64,000 nt of DNA from Bugulina stolonifera (lineage: Eukaryota > Bryozoa > Gymnolaemata > Cheilostomatida > Bugulidae). How positions within the stretch are numbered: the first letter of the stretch is position 1; each line of letters opens with the position of its first letter. Under the pieces are notes generated by a model. The model saw nothing but the letters and a program-made list of their open reading frames with translations, was not told the DNA's origin and did no database searches. The stretch covers positions 9,227,700 to 9,291,699 of the forward strand of contig OW285191.1 of the NCBI GenBank assembly GCA_935421135.1. The letters run 5' to 3'. Positions 47,701 to 59,205 of the stretch are shown in pieces. The position numbers and the translations under genes are program-made.

Positions 47701-49706
47701 ATAGCACACTGTAGCATAGCACACTGTAGCATAGACCAATGTAGCATGAAACACTGTAGCATTGAACAATGTAGCATAGCACACTGTAGCATAGATCAAT
47801 GTGGCATAGAACACCGTAGCACAGAATACTGTAGTATAGAACGCTACACCATTAGTATGCAGTAGGTCTTTCTTCTACCCTAACATTCCACCAGTCTTTA
47901 TTTTAAACTGTTTCAATGCTATTGGCATTGGGTAAAACTTCAAACACACTTACATTTACATGTATACCTATTTGAAAGCACGGCATACATAACAAGAGTA
48001 TAACAGCCTTATCAGTTCCAATCTTCCATTTAGCAATACCCAAATTAGTTATTCCTTATTACCAAATATAGTTTTAGAAAGACATGCAGGCATGCAGTTT
48101 GAAACAAAATTTGATGGCACATCTTTGTTAATGACTGTCTGCCATTTTCACCCAACAACAACTTTTTTAAAATTTCCTCACTAGAAAGCAGTGCTGTTGT
48201 AAAGTGATTAAAAACATGCAGAGCAATGGCCATGTAACTTTTTATCAAGAAAAGATAACTGCAACTAAGTTGGCAACACCAGCCCTGGAACTTACCGATC
48301 ACCCCTCATACATACTGTGTAAAATATGCACCTGTGGCCTGCTCTATGGATCGTACGGCTGCTAGTTTAGTTAGGAGAGAGGAGAGTGGGTCGGGGAGAA
48401 AGTGAGTGGGAGTAATAGAGTGATTTAGTTGTACGCATGTTACCTCCAATAGAATCATTCAATGTGCTGTAACCACTATCGCTCTTCTTTGTTATGATGT
48501 AACTTCCTGGTCCTTGGTTTAGACTTCTCTTATGCTTGATTGGTCGATAGATTTCTAACTCGTGTATTTCACCATCAAACATAAAACTTCCTTTCTACAG
48601 TAAAAAGGAGTAAGTGTCGTTAGAATACCTTTGGCTGACTGGATGGTCAAGGTCATTGCAATATATACTGATGACCAGTCTTAAGGTCACCTGCTGCTTC
48701 CTGTTAAGGTCGTTTGTTACAAAAGTAGGAACATACCAACTCATATGTCTGATTTCCAACACTCTTTAGTGAAACAGCCGCCATCTGACCTATGTCCTGA
48801 TAATACTTTATATCCTGAAATAGTAGATAACGCTTGTGATATAGAAAATATAAAAGAACAGTGATGTTGAAGATGATATACATGTTGTATGAAAGTATAA
48901 ATGGGGCATGAGCAGCCACTAGTAGTTAGTCAGCCTGTATGTACATTATATGTGTATTGCTAAACCTAGTAGTTTTCACAGAAAGCTGATGATATTAGAC
49001 CCTGTTCTATGTGAAATTACAAAGTGTGTGTGTGTGGGGGGGGGGGGGGGGGTTCCATTGTAGTTTGTTTGAAAGAAGCTTGTAAACTTAAAGTTTCAGA
49101 GAATTGAACCTAAGTATTTATCAGTTGCTATGTTCAATACCATTTGATAATAGAATTCTACTGACCCTGAGGCTAGCTATGGTGGTAATGTATGGTTTCC
49201 CATTAAGATCGTTCTTATAAATTGATATAGATATTCCGACTGCTTCACTTTTCTTAAAATTCAGCACTGTTTTGATCGGCTGAGAAAAGTCCTTCGTCTT
49301 CCAAGTAACGTTTAGTGAGAAATTATCTGGTTTCTCCATGGAATGTGATGGTATACCTTCCAGTTGAGCTGGCCATTCTATAAAAATATGGTAAGAAGTT
49401 GACACACATCGTATCCTGACACATCAAAGGTTCAAAACATTATTGTTAGAACAAAGAGCTAATAAACGTACCCCACTAGAAATTTAGCTAAAGTCAGCTT
49501 ACCCGGGTTAAAGAATTTAGATGGAGTGAATCAAGAAACTGTGAACCTGAGCTCTGGATATGGAATACTCTTGCAAAGCTTTGCACTTTAAACATGGATA
49601 TGGATTGTCTCCTGTTAAATAGAAACTACATACCTGATGTTACCACATGGAAAAGTACAGGTCCAATGAGGGTTAAATGGACTACCAGATACATGAGTTG
49701 ATCCAT
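38736..49706 (-). CDS. Gene 4: mucin-tethered ADAMTS-like transmembrane metalloprotease
   Basis: Eighteen minus-strand exons (49706-49634, 49377-49166, 48814-48737, 48594-48444, 47537-47360, 47172-47088, 45989-45894, 45524-45382, 44556-44422, 44043-43876, 43688-43520, 43080-42973, 42611-42560, 41908-40917, 40744-40543, 40243-40121, 39641-39510, 38893-38736) join to 1084 residues. Order: signal peptide; cysteine-free prodomain; furin-type RRFKR at 204-208; catalytic domain with HELGHNLGAEHD at 379-390 and Met-turn YIMSAS; ADAMTS-type cysteine-rich domain (LDEQCRL; TSCGNKK-WC); CC-TC/WLGP/YGDK/CC-SCC module; mucin stalk of only about 200 residues; SEA-like module (CDDPDL...TCGSLVARGIVEV); EGF; Cys-rich linker; TM helix about 1046-1070; tail ending SGYT. 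It is a clear paralog of gene 2 but lacks its 59-nt exon 11. The intron after exon 10 has a GC donor. Convergent with gene 3. Catalytic residues are intact. Confidence 0.9.
43281..43365. repeat. 16-bp minisatellite GAACCAGTACCATTTC
   Basis: Five near-identical units (GAACCAGTACTATTTC variants) in an intron of gene 4. The motif resembles the TTCGAAC-containing ends of the MITEs at 10518 and 59703 and may derive from one. Confidence 0.75.
46350..46364. repeat. Homopolymer G run
   Basis: Fifteen consecutive G on the + strand, followed by TGGGGG, in an intron of gene 4. On the transcribed minus strand this is poly-C. Confidence 0.9.
47565..47845. repeat. 15-bp minisatellite around exon 5 of gene 4
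   Basis: About nineteen units of ACTGTAGCATAGCAC type (variants CATTGAACA, CATGAAACA, CATAGACCA) in the intron just upstream of the furin-site exon of gene 4. Because the unit is five codons, the repeat is open in several frames. One frame runs directly into the exon at 47537. The paralog and the TAG acceptor at 47538 argue that it is intronic. Confidence 0.85.
49036..49052. repeat. TG microsatellite and homopolymer G run
   Basis: Five TG dinucleotides followed by seventeen G, in an intron of gene 4. A likely length-variable site and a common point of assembly error. Confidence 0.9.
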
Positions 49707-52521
49707 CTTGGCTGATGTTACGATTGATAGCAAATAGCATAATGTTGCAAAGTTATGAACAACAATGAAAATGCCCATCAAAAATGGAAAATATGTGAAT
49801 TAAATATTAATTAAATAAATGCACAGTCATGTACCACATAAAGTATCAATATTGACATTCTTTCATTGAGTGAAAAAATGTTGCATAGTATAATTACTAA
49901 CGTGATGGAATTTGGGAATTTCTCACCAGGTCATCCATGGAGGCGGTCAGAAACGAGTATTTTTATGGATGTGAAATCAAGTCCGCGGCTGATCCATGAC
50001 GAATTAAAAATTTCTTGCATTGACCTATTCATAATCTTGATGCTCTACTTACACTATAATCACATGTCTGATGTGACTACATTGTTACTTGGAGTTGTGT
50101 GCTCTCTTTGATTTGCACATGTACATATTCGTTTTTGCAACATCACACTGTTGCATAATAATCCCTTTGAGAGTTTGTACCGATATTATTCTAACATGAG
50201 TTTGTTCTTACCTGAGACTCCCCAGACTCAACCATGAGGGAATGGAGCAAATTTACTGTATAAGGTGATCAATTTTGCTACGCATGTCAGTTACCTGCAG
50301 GCATCTATAACAACTTACAAGTGATCCTACCATAATTGTGTAATCTTATGATGGTGACTGCAAAAAACATAAATCGTAAGTGTTAATTCTCTATTGGATG
50401 TGGGTCTTTGGTCCATTCTTGTGGTCTTCTCAAGACTACAACAACAAGATTGACTGTGCTGTATCTTTTATGCCTATGTTAGTAGACACTGGTGTATATA
50501 TACCCATCGCTACTCTGCTATATAAGGCTGTTCAAGAGTTAAGCCTTACCCATCAAAGCATCTTAAATTTATAACACCTGTATATAGCAAGGTAGTCACA
50601 GAAGAGTGGCTTACTATGGCCTCTTTCATAATATATGTATAAGAGGTGTGAGACTGGCTAAACCACAATAAGCCTACCATCTTTATTATAGTTAGCTGTT
50701 GTTTTAATTCAAAACTTTCTAAATCATAAATTTATATGTCAAATAAATAATGCACAAACTTTACTAACTTTGTGTGGGGGATTATATTGTTGTTTCAACG
50801 ATTTGCAGATAGGTGCAAATCAACTTTTGCTAGTTTGTAGACTTGTCACAATGTCTATAAATGGGGTAGTTAGCCTATTACATAAGTTCACCAAGATGCC
50901 ACAAAACATCATTCAACCTTCTGTGCTAATTAATACTGAGTATAAGTAATACACTTGTATTCAGTTAAACCATTGGTTGACTTTATTTGCTTATTTGGAT
51001 AGTACATGTACCTCTTGAAAGCACCAGGGTTCCATAAATTATGGAATAACAGCGATTTTCAGATGTGAATTTTTGAGCATTGTGAGGGCACAATGTTCAT
51101 AGGTTTTTCGGAGTATAATAACACACATAAAGAAATACTAAAAGTGAAAAATTTCTCATCATTATGTTCTACACATCTGGTATGGTAAAATCCCTAGTGA
51201 GGTACATGTTTAAGAAAACCAATTAATGTTAAAGATGCTTCTGTAGATCAGAGAGTTTTGTTGACCATTGTTTAAAGTGAGTATATCCATCTAAATTTAC
51301 TGGTCACATGACCAGAAAGCGTATATCCTTATTTAGATAGCTTCACTGAAGCGAAGCAAATTGTTCATTGACACATTATTAGATAACAACATATAGTATA
51401 TTTAGGAGTTGTCCACTGTTCACACTTAGTAGCAGGAGAATATAACTCCTGACTAGACTTGATTGGTTGAATGAACTAGATAGTAGAGTTAGTAACAGAT
51501 AGGACAGGCCTTTTTAGAGAGACAGTACCTAGAGCAGACGTTGAGACAGACACACATAGTGTAGACTACACTAGAGTTAGTATACAGATAAGTGAGAATG
51601 AGGAATGAAGGGACAGCAGTATAGACTGTTTACATATTATATTATATGTAATATATCCACACAGCGGCCAGAGTGGACAACGACATAGATGTTAGACATT
51701 CATATTATACAAATGTATTAGCTAGTAGAAAACAAGAAAATGATAAAAAAACTACAAAATGTAAAACAGAAAAAAACTGATAAAACGCTAAAACACTAGA
51801 GGTAAACTAAACTACAGTACAACAGTGTGGAATGTAAGTGAATGTATGCTACCCAGTAACTCTTATTAGTGCGTACTAAGGAGCAAGAATATATGCGGAA
51901 CAACTGTCTTGTGGTAGACCTCGAAATAGAGCCGACACCGCCATATCCCAGACCACAGAACCTACTCCACACAGCTTACTACATTAGAAATCGAGGTGCT
52001 GGCAAAAGAACCTACAGACAGCATACTACCACAACAAACGGCAAACAACTGGTAAGTCCTAAGTACTTTGATTCCAATTAAATGTTATAACTGGCAATAC
52101 CAAAACCCCCAATTTTAGTTATAACAGGATGTGACAATTGTTTTAAATGCAATTATCCAATCTCGGTACCCATTTTGTAGTACTCCAGCAAAGACCCTAC
52201 TGCAGTGGTACAAACGCTGATCATTCTAATTGTATTGCATTGTGGGTCCATTATTACGAAACTAGTCTTCCATCTACACGGTCATGTACATTTACATCTA
52301 TGCAAAAACTAAGAATTGAGGTAAAGCATATCTGAATTAGATGCTAAAAGTGTAGGAAGCCATCCATTATATATTTTATTCACTTCAAGAGTCTTACACA
52401 TGTACATGTGTATGTGCTAACATACATCGTACAATATGGTGTATGGTTATATAATTTGATACTAGTAATACTGCGTTGAGTAATTTATGTGATCTCAAGA
52501 GTCTTCCATCACTTGGTGAGT
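49707..52521. other. Intergenic region between genes 4 and 5
   Basis: This should contain the promoter of gene 4 (minus strand, right of 49706) and the 3' end of gene 5 (TTTATT near 52375). A segment at about 51411-51690 has an inverted AGTTGTCCACT/AGTGGACAAC pair about 250 bp apart. A + strand open stretch ending at a GTAAGT donor at about 52051 (starting near 51868 after a TTAG) could be an exon, but I do not recognise its product and see no partner exon. The rest is AT-rich without supported genes. Confidence 0.45.
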
Positions 52522-52669
52522 TTATATAATAGCACTATCACCATATACAGCCTTCAGTATGTCCAGTGCTTTAGTGTAGTATTCTACTGCTTTACTATGT
52601 TCACCCATAGCCTTGTACACTAGACCAATGTTATTGTAGCTGATAGCTATATCAGGATGACTAGCACCA
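52522..52669 (-). pseudogene. Out-of-frame remnant of the gene 5 C-terminus
   Basis: Downstream of the TGA at 52670-52672, the TPR reading continues in another frame for about 48 codons: the rest of one repeat (SHPDIAISYNNIGLVYKAM), most of another, and a short tail ending at TAA 52522-52524. Comparison with the sister copy at 53310-53345 shows that 14 bp (ACAACCTTCTCTAT on the + strand) are missing here, with TAT microhomology at the break. This is the ancestral end of gene 5, now untranslated unless the deletion is an assembly error. Confidence 0.8.
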
Positions 52670-55600
52670 TCACCATATGTCCAGTGCTTTAGTGTAGTAT
52701 TCTAATGCTTTACTATGTTCACCCATGTCATCATACACACTACCAATGTTATTGTAGCTGGTAGCTATTTCAGGATGATTAGCACTATCACCATTTACAG
52801 CCTTCTTTATGTCTAGTGCTTTAGTGTAGTATTCTAATGCTTTACTATGTTCACCCCTAGCATTGTACACTAGACCAATGTTATTGTAGCTGGTGGCTAT
52901 TTCAGGATGATTAGCAGTGTCACCATATACTGCCTTCTGTATTTCTAGTGCTTTAGTGTAGTATTCTAATGCTTTACTATGTTCAACCATAGCATTGTAC
53001 ACTAGACCAATGTTATTGTAGCTGCTAGCTATTTCAGGATGATTAGCACCATCACCATATACAGCCTTCTGTACGTCTAGTGCTTTAGTGGAGTATTCTA
53101 GAGCTTTACTATGTTCACCCATAGCATAGTACACACTACCAATGTTATTGTAGCTGGTAGCTATATCAGGATGACTAGCACTATCACCATATACAGCCTT
53201 CTGTATGTCCAGTGCTTTAGTGTAGTATTCTACTGCTTTACTATGTTCACCCATAGCCTTGTACACTAGACCAATGTTATTGTAGCTGATAGCTATATCA
53301 GGATGACTAGCACCATCACCATATACAACCTTCTCTATGTCCAGTGCTTTAGTGTAGTATTCTAATGCTTTACTATGTTCACCCATGTCATCATACACAC
53401 TACCAATGTTATTGTAGCTGGTAGCTATTTCAGGATGATTAGCACTATCACCATTTACAGCCTTCTTTATGTCTAGTGCTTTAGTGTAGTATTCTAATGC
53501 TTTACTATGTTCACCCCTAGCATTGTACACTAGACCAATGTTATTGTAGCTGGTGGCTATTTCAGGATGATTAGCAGTGTCACCATATACTGCCTTCTGT
53601 ATTTCTAGTGCTTTAGTGTAGTATTCTAATGCTTTACTATGTTCAACCATAGCATTGTACACTAGACCAATGTTATTGTAGCTGCTAGCTATTTCAGGAT
53701 GATTAGCACCATCACCATATACAGCCTTCTGTACGTCTAGTGCTTTAGTGGAGTATTCTAGAGCTTTACTATGTTCACCCATGTCATCATACACACTACC
53801 AATGTTATTGTAGCTGGTAGCTATAGCAGGATGACTAGCACTATCACCATATACAGCCTTCTTTATGTCTAGTGCTTTAGTGTAGTATTCTAATGCTTTA
53901 CTATGTTCACCCCTAGCATTGTACACTAGACCAATGTTATTGTAGCTGGTAGCTATTTCAGGATGATTAGCAGTGTCACCATATACTGCCTTCTGTATTT
54001 CTAGTGCTTTAGTGTAGTATTCTAATGCTTTACTATGTTCAACCATAGCATTGTACACTAGACCAATGTTATTGTAGCTGCTAGCTATTTCAGGATGATT
54101 AGCACCATCACCATATACAGCCTTCTGTACGTCTAGTGCTTTAGTGGAGTATTCTAGAGCTTTACTATGTTCACCCATAGCATAGTACACACTACCAATG
54201 TTATTGTAGCTGGTAGCTATATCAGGATGACTAGCACTATCACCATATACAGCCTTCTGTATGTCCAGTGCTTTAGTGTAGTATTCTAGAGCTTTACTAT
54301 GTTCACCCATAGCATAGTACACACTACCAATGTTATTGTAGCTGGTAGCTATATCAGGATGACTAGCACCATCACCATATACAACCTTCTCTATGTCCAG
54401 TGCTTTAGTGTAGTATTCTAATGCTTTACTATGTTCACCCATGTCATCATACACACTACCAATGTTATTGTAGCTGGTAGCTATTTCAGGATGATTAGCA
54501 CTATCACCATTTACAGCCTTCTTTATGTCTAGTGCTTTAGTGTAGTATTCTAATGCTTTACTATGTTCACCCCTAGCATTGTACACTAGACCAATGTTAT
54601 TGTAGCTGGTGGCTATTTCAGGATGATTAGCAGTGTCACCATATACTGCCTTCTGTATTTCTAGTGCTTTAGTGTAGTATTCTAATGCTTTACTATGTTC
54701 AACCATAGTATTGTACACTAGACCAATGTTATTGTAGCTGCTAGCTATTTCAGGATGATTAGCACCATCACCATATACAGCCTTCTGTACGTCTAGTGCT
54801 TTAGTGGAGTATTCTAGAGCTTTACTATGTTCACCCATGTCATCATACACACTACCAATGTTATTGTAGCTGGTAGCTATAGCAGGATGACTAGCACTAT
54901 CACCATATACAGCCTTCTTTATGTCTAGTGCTTTAGTGTAGTATTCTAATGCTTTACTATGTTCACCCCTAGCATTGTACACTAGACCAATGTTATTGTA
55001 GCTGGTAGCTATTTCAGGATGATTAGCAGTGTCACCATATACTGCCTTCTGTATTTCTAGTGCTTTAGTGTAGTATTCTAATGCTTTACTATGTTCAACC
55101 ATAGCATTGTACACTAGACCAATGTTATTGTAGCTGCTAGCTATTTCAGGATGATTAGCACCATCACCATATACAGCCTTCTGTACGTCTAGTGCTTTAG
55201 TGGAGTATTCTAGAGCTTTACTATGTTCACCCATAGCATAGTACACACTACCAATGTTATTGTAGCTGGTAGCTATATCAGGATGACTAGCACTATCACC
55301 ATATACAGCCTTCTGTATGTCCAGTGCTTTAGTGTAGTATTCTACTGCTTTACTATGTTCACCCATAGCCTTGTACACTAGACCAATGTTATTGTAGCTG
55401 ATAGCTATATCAGGATGACTAGCACCATCACCATATACAACCTTCTCTATGTCCAGTGCTTTAGTGTAGTATTCTAATGCTTTACTATGTTCACCCATGT
55501 CATCATACACACTACCAATGTTATTGTAGCTGGTAGCTATTTCAGGATGATTAGCACTATCACCATTTACAGCCTTCTTTATGTCTAGTGCTTTAGTGTA

Positions 55601-55762
55601 GTATTCTAATGCTTTACTATGTTCAACCATAGCATTGTACACTAGACCAATGTTATTGTAGCTGCTAGCTATTTCAGGATGATTAGCATCATCACCATAT
55701 ACAGCCTTCTGTATGTCTAGTGCTTTAGTGTAGTATTCTAATGCTTTACTATGTTCACCCAT
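52670..55762 (-). repeat. 132-bp TPR-coding tandem array with higher-order repeat
   Basis: About 23.4 units of 132 bp (44 codons) with almost no nucleotide divergence inside each class. Five classes can be told apart by residues such as KKAVNGDSANH, EKVVYGDGASH, QKAVYGDSASH, YSTKALDVQ and EIQKAVYGDTANH. Their order repeats with a period of eight units (about 1056 bp), twice in full, followed by a partial third round. Synonymous sites are also conserved, which indicates recent unequal exchange or gene conversion. Confidence 0.9.
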
Positions 55763-58700
55763 GGCATCATACACACTACCAATGTTACCATACAAATTAG
55801 CTGCATCAACATGGATACAGGAGTCATCTCCACTTTCTACTTGCATCAGATTCAACTTGTTAGTGTAGGTCTCTAAAGTGTTAGTGAATTCTCCCATATC
55901 GGAGTAAAGGTTTATAATTGCATCCTTTTGCACATCAACTTCAGCATATACTGCTTTTACCATTTGCAAGGATTTAGTGTGATAGCTGAGAGCTTTGCTA
56001 TGCTCACCAATATTAGAGTGAACTCTACCAATATCGGAGAGTAGATTGGACACCAATGGGTGATTGTCCTCTGCACCGGTTGAGGGCTGAACTATGCTAA
56101 GCCCTCTTTTGTAGAACTCTAGAGCTGATGAATAGTCCTTCATCCTGGAATAAACATTACCGATGACTTTGTAGATAGTCACCAACTCCATAGCGTTATT
56201 GTTTTCATCATAAATAGTCTTGACGATATTCAGAGCCTTTCTATAAAACTCTAGTGATTCACTGTAATCACCCATCTCTAGGCTCAGGTTTCCAAGATTA
56301 CTGTAGGAAGTAGCTACATCTAGACTAATCCCTTCATCTCCAACAAGAGCTAAGGCTATGTCTAAAGACATTTTACAGTAATCGTGTGAAATTTCGTATT
56401 GCCCTTTTTTCAGGTACAGTTGAGCTAAGTTTCGGTATGTAGATGCAATATCTGGGTGGTTACTGTGTTTACCGTGTATGGAAACTAATCTTTCTAGCGC
56501 ACTATGGAAGTTGTGCTCTGCTTTCATCATGTCTCCCAAATCAAGCCATACACAGCCTAATGTATCAAATACATTTGAGGAAGGCTGCTCCACATCGATT
56601 TTATTGTTAATTAAAGAATCGTACAAACGTTGTGCCAATTTTAAAGCATCTGCTGACTGTACAAAGAACTTGAGGTGTTGATAAGTCTCGCCTACTACCT
56701 TGTAGGTGTGTGCTGTTAACTCAAACAGCTTCAACTCCACCTCAGATTGTTTGGTTCCCTTGCTAAACTCTCGAAGAACATATTTTGGTAAAGATGTATC
56801 GCATTCGACTTCAAGGTGTGTTCTAAGTGCAGATATAACTTCGGACAGCACACTGTTTGCTTTGACATAGCTACCTGTACGATTTAAACAATCCGCTAAT
56901 AGAAGTTTCCACCGAAGTACTTTTACCACAGAGCCGTCATTGCTACTAAGCCAGTTGAAAAAGTTTAAAGCATATTTATAATTCCTAGTAGAGTAGAAGA
57001 GAAAACCACAAATTTCCATGAAATGAATGTCAGATTTGACCTTAGTAGTAGCGGTAGCAACTTTGAGCAATTTAGATGATCCGTCATGCAGTAGTTGTGT
57101 TCCAAACTGGAGGTAAAGAAGGTTAAGAGCACTATCATAATCGCCAGAGTAAACCAAAACTTCAACCTTTGGAAATATACCCGGGGTTACAACAGAAATG
57201 CTACCGAATAGCTCTCTAATTACAGACTCCATGTTCCCGCTGTTCCAATCTTCCTGTTGACAAAAATTATTCAAACTCGAACTGATGGCGTCTTTAAGTG
57301 GTATAAGTAAGCATCCAATCATAACGAAAATGTTTTTGGAGAGCCGGTAAACCCTCCCATCTTCCCCTTTAGCAGCAGTATAGAGTGATATCTGACCAGA
57401 CTGAGATTTCAGTGTCAAGTAGGCACTGGTGCGAACATAGATGCAGAGAGCCAGGAAAAGCTTTAGCAACACCCAGTTGCGTTCCAACAACCATTTTCTA
57501 TTTTTCAATTCATCAATGGTGACCCATGAAAAACAGGAGTCTAGTGACAGTGCAAGTCTGATATGATTGGCTAGCAGTGTTGGGTACCTGAATATGTCCG
57601 TCTTTACTTTGATGTTGTAGTTGTCAGGGGGGCCAAAGGAATCAAACTTGGGGACAAAAGTGTATCGATTAACATCAATGGAAATCATCTCCACTCTCTT
57701 CTCAACAGCGTCATCGGTTTTGTTGTATTGTTCGAGGGTTTGTCTAAGCCGTTCAACAAATTCTTCATAAAGTAATTCTCCTTCATTACTGTATACCAAC
57801 TTAGCCGAAGATAAGAGGTCAGACAAGGGAGCAAGATCGGTCACCGATGAAGAAAGAGAACCAGTGTAAACAGTGACATATTGATCAACAGTTAGGATAA
57901 GGCTTTGACTTACACCATTTCCTGTTGGAATGTTACCAGCATCTCTACTAATTCCATCAAATCTGAAGCCTGCTTCAGGGAAGTTGCGGTTGCTATCATT
58001 CAACTCTGCTATAGCGAAAGCTTTCAGGGGGGTCTCCCCAAGATTTGTCAACTGAAAGTAGCTTTCCATAGCCAACCTCTCAAAATATTTTGAATGAGAA
58101 GAACGTTCGACGATGAATGCATACTCCAGATCAGAGTAGGGAGTGGCCTCTCCTCGAGCAACCGAACCCAGGCCAATCACAGCAAATGAACAAGGAGGAT
58201 TTAGACCAACCCTAGTCAACACCTCAACACTACTTTCTATAATGCTACGGCTAACTTCCACAAAGTCTTCACTGCACAACCTACTCATTTCAAACAAATT
58301 TGAACAAAATTCTTTTACTGGTTCTTGGTTGCTTTCCCTGAACACTCCATCGACATCCAAACATTCTGCCTGAGTCGCTAGGTTGTCAAAATTGCGTTTG
58401 GTCTTTTTCCTGTAATCTATCAACAATTGCTTGTGTCTATGAGTTACATGTTGATGATCGGTGAATGAAAGAGGGTGGTGGCCATTATGCCAACTTTCTT
58501 CTAAATTGTAGATCAGTCTCTGTTTGTCTTCTGAAGGATTTGCACAGAAAGCAGCATTGGCCAGACCATGAGCCTGTAAAAAGTCACCCAAACTTAGCAA
58601 AAGACTCTTAACACTGCAAGCAACTGTATTAAGTACTACAAGTGTTGACTCTCCCACTGGAGTGCCCAAAGATCATGCCACGGATTGTAGAGTTCATTTT

Positions 58701-59205
58701 TATACATTTCATAGAGTTGGGTCCAAATCGGACTTCAAGTCAACAAGTTAAGTCATTTCTAAAATTTTGAAGTCAAGTCGAAGTCAAGTCAGTGCAGCCT
58801 CAATTCAAGTCAAGTCAGCACGAATACAAGTCACAAGTCATGTCAAGTAGATAATGCAAGTCAAGTGGGAGACAACCTCAAAAAACATCACCTTTTTCTT
58901 TTAGTAGACATCCCAATCCATGTAAAACCATGCCAAGGTGTAGTTGGGTATGTATTTTATGCACTTATTAATAGTCATGTAAAGAGCTTTCACCACTTTT
59001 GTGGTGTGTGCTGATAGGGGCATTACCGTAGTTACTGTACAGTAGAAAGTAGGATATTACTATATTGCTACTCTGTTGGACTTTTATACATGTATGTGGT
59101 AGTGTATATATTAATATCACTAACCTTGAGATAGTCTACCCAGTGACCAGTTGTCAAGGCCTTTTTTCTGTACACAGCAGCTAGTTCTTCAATCTGATCT
59201 GCCAT
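52670..59205 (-). CDS. Gene 5: GlnD-like nucleotidyltransferase / TPR-array protein
   Basis: Exon 1 (59205-59125, 27 codons, start MADQIEELAAVYRKK) joins in phase 0 to a single large exon (58573-52670) for 1994 residues. I chose the ATTTTTTACAG-type acceptor before AHGLANAAF because it keeps phase and has a pyrimidine tract; the open frame further upstream lacks an ATG. Around residues 165-190 the motif GSVARGEATPYSDLEYAF matches the nucleotidyltransferase signature G-S-x(n)-D-x-E of GlnD/DUF294-type proteins, with the acidic pair D/E kept. A middle helical region follows, then about seven divergent TPRs and about 23 nearly identical 44-residue TPRs with kinesin-light-chain-like character (SYNNIGLVY...HSKALEYYTKALDI). 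It probably acts in the cytosol as a scaffold or nucleotide-transfer enzyme; the substrate is unknown. It ends early through a frameshift (see the remnant at 52522). Confidence 0.85.
58708..58960. mobile_element. AAGTC-rich MITE-like copy in intron 1 of gene 5
   Basis: Begins AGAGTTGGGTCCAAATCGGAC, continues with AAGTCAAGTC runs, GTGGGAGACAACCTC and a tail (CTTTTAGTAGACATCCC ... AACCATGCCAAGGTGTAGTTGGGTATG) also found in the 9021-10452 cluster. It lies entirely in the single intron of gene 5. Confidence 0.6.

Noticed and set aside
47356..47814. 152-codon minus-strand frame with a YATVC-like repeat
   Set aside because: A minisatellite reading into exon 5 of gene 4. The acceptor at 47538 and paralog phase explain the true exon.
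51868..52051. Plus-strand exon candidate ending at a GTAAGT donor
   Set aside because: A plausible donor and open frame, but no partner exon and no recognisable product, so it is only mentioned in the intergenic entry.
52670..55762. CRISPR-like regular repeats
   Set aside because: The 132-bp periodicity is coding TPR repeats in one frame with no spacers; the organism is eukaryotic.
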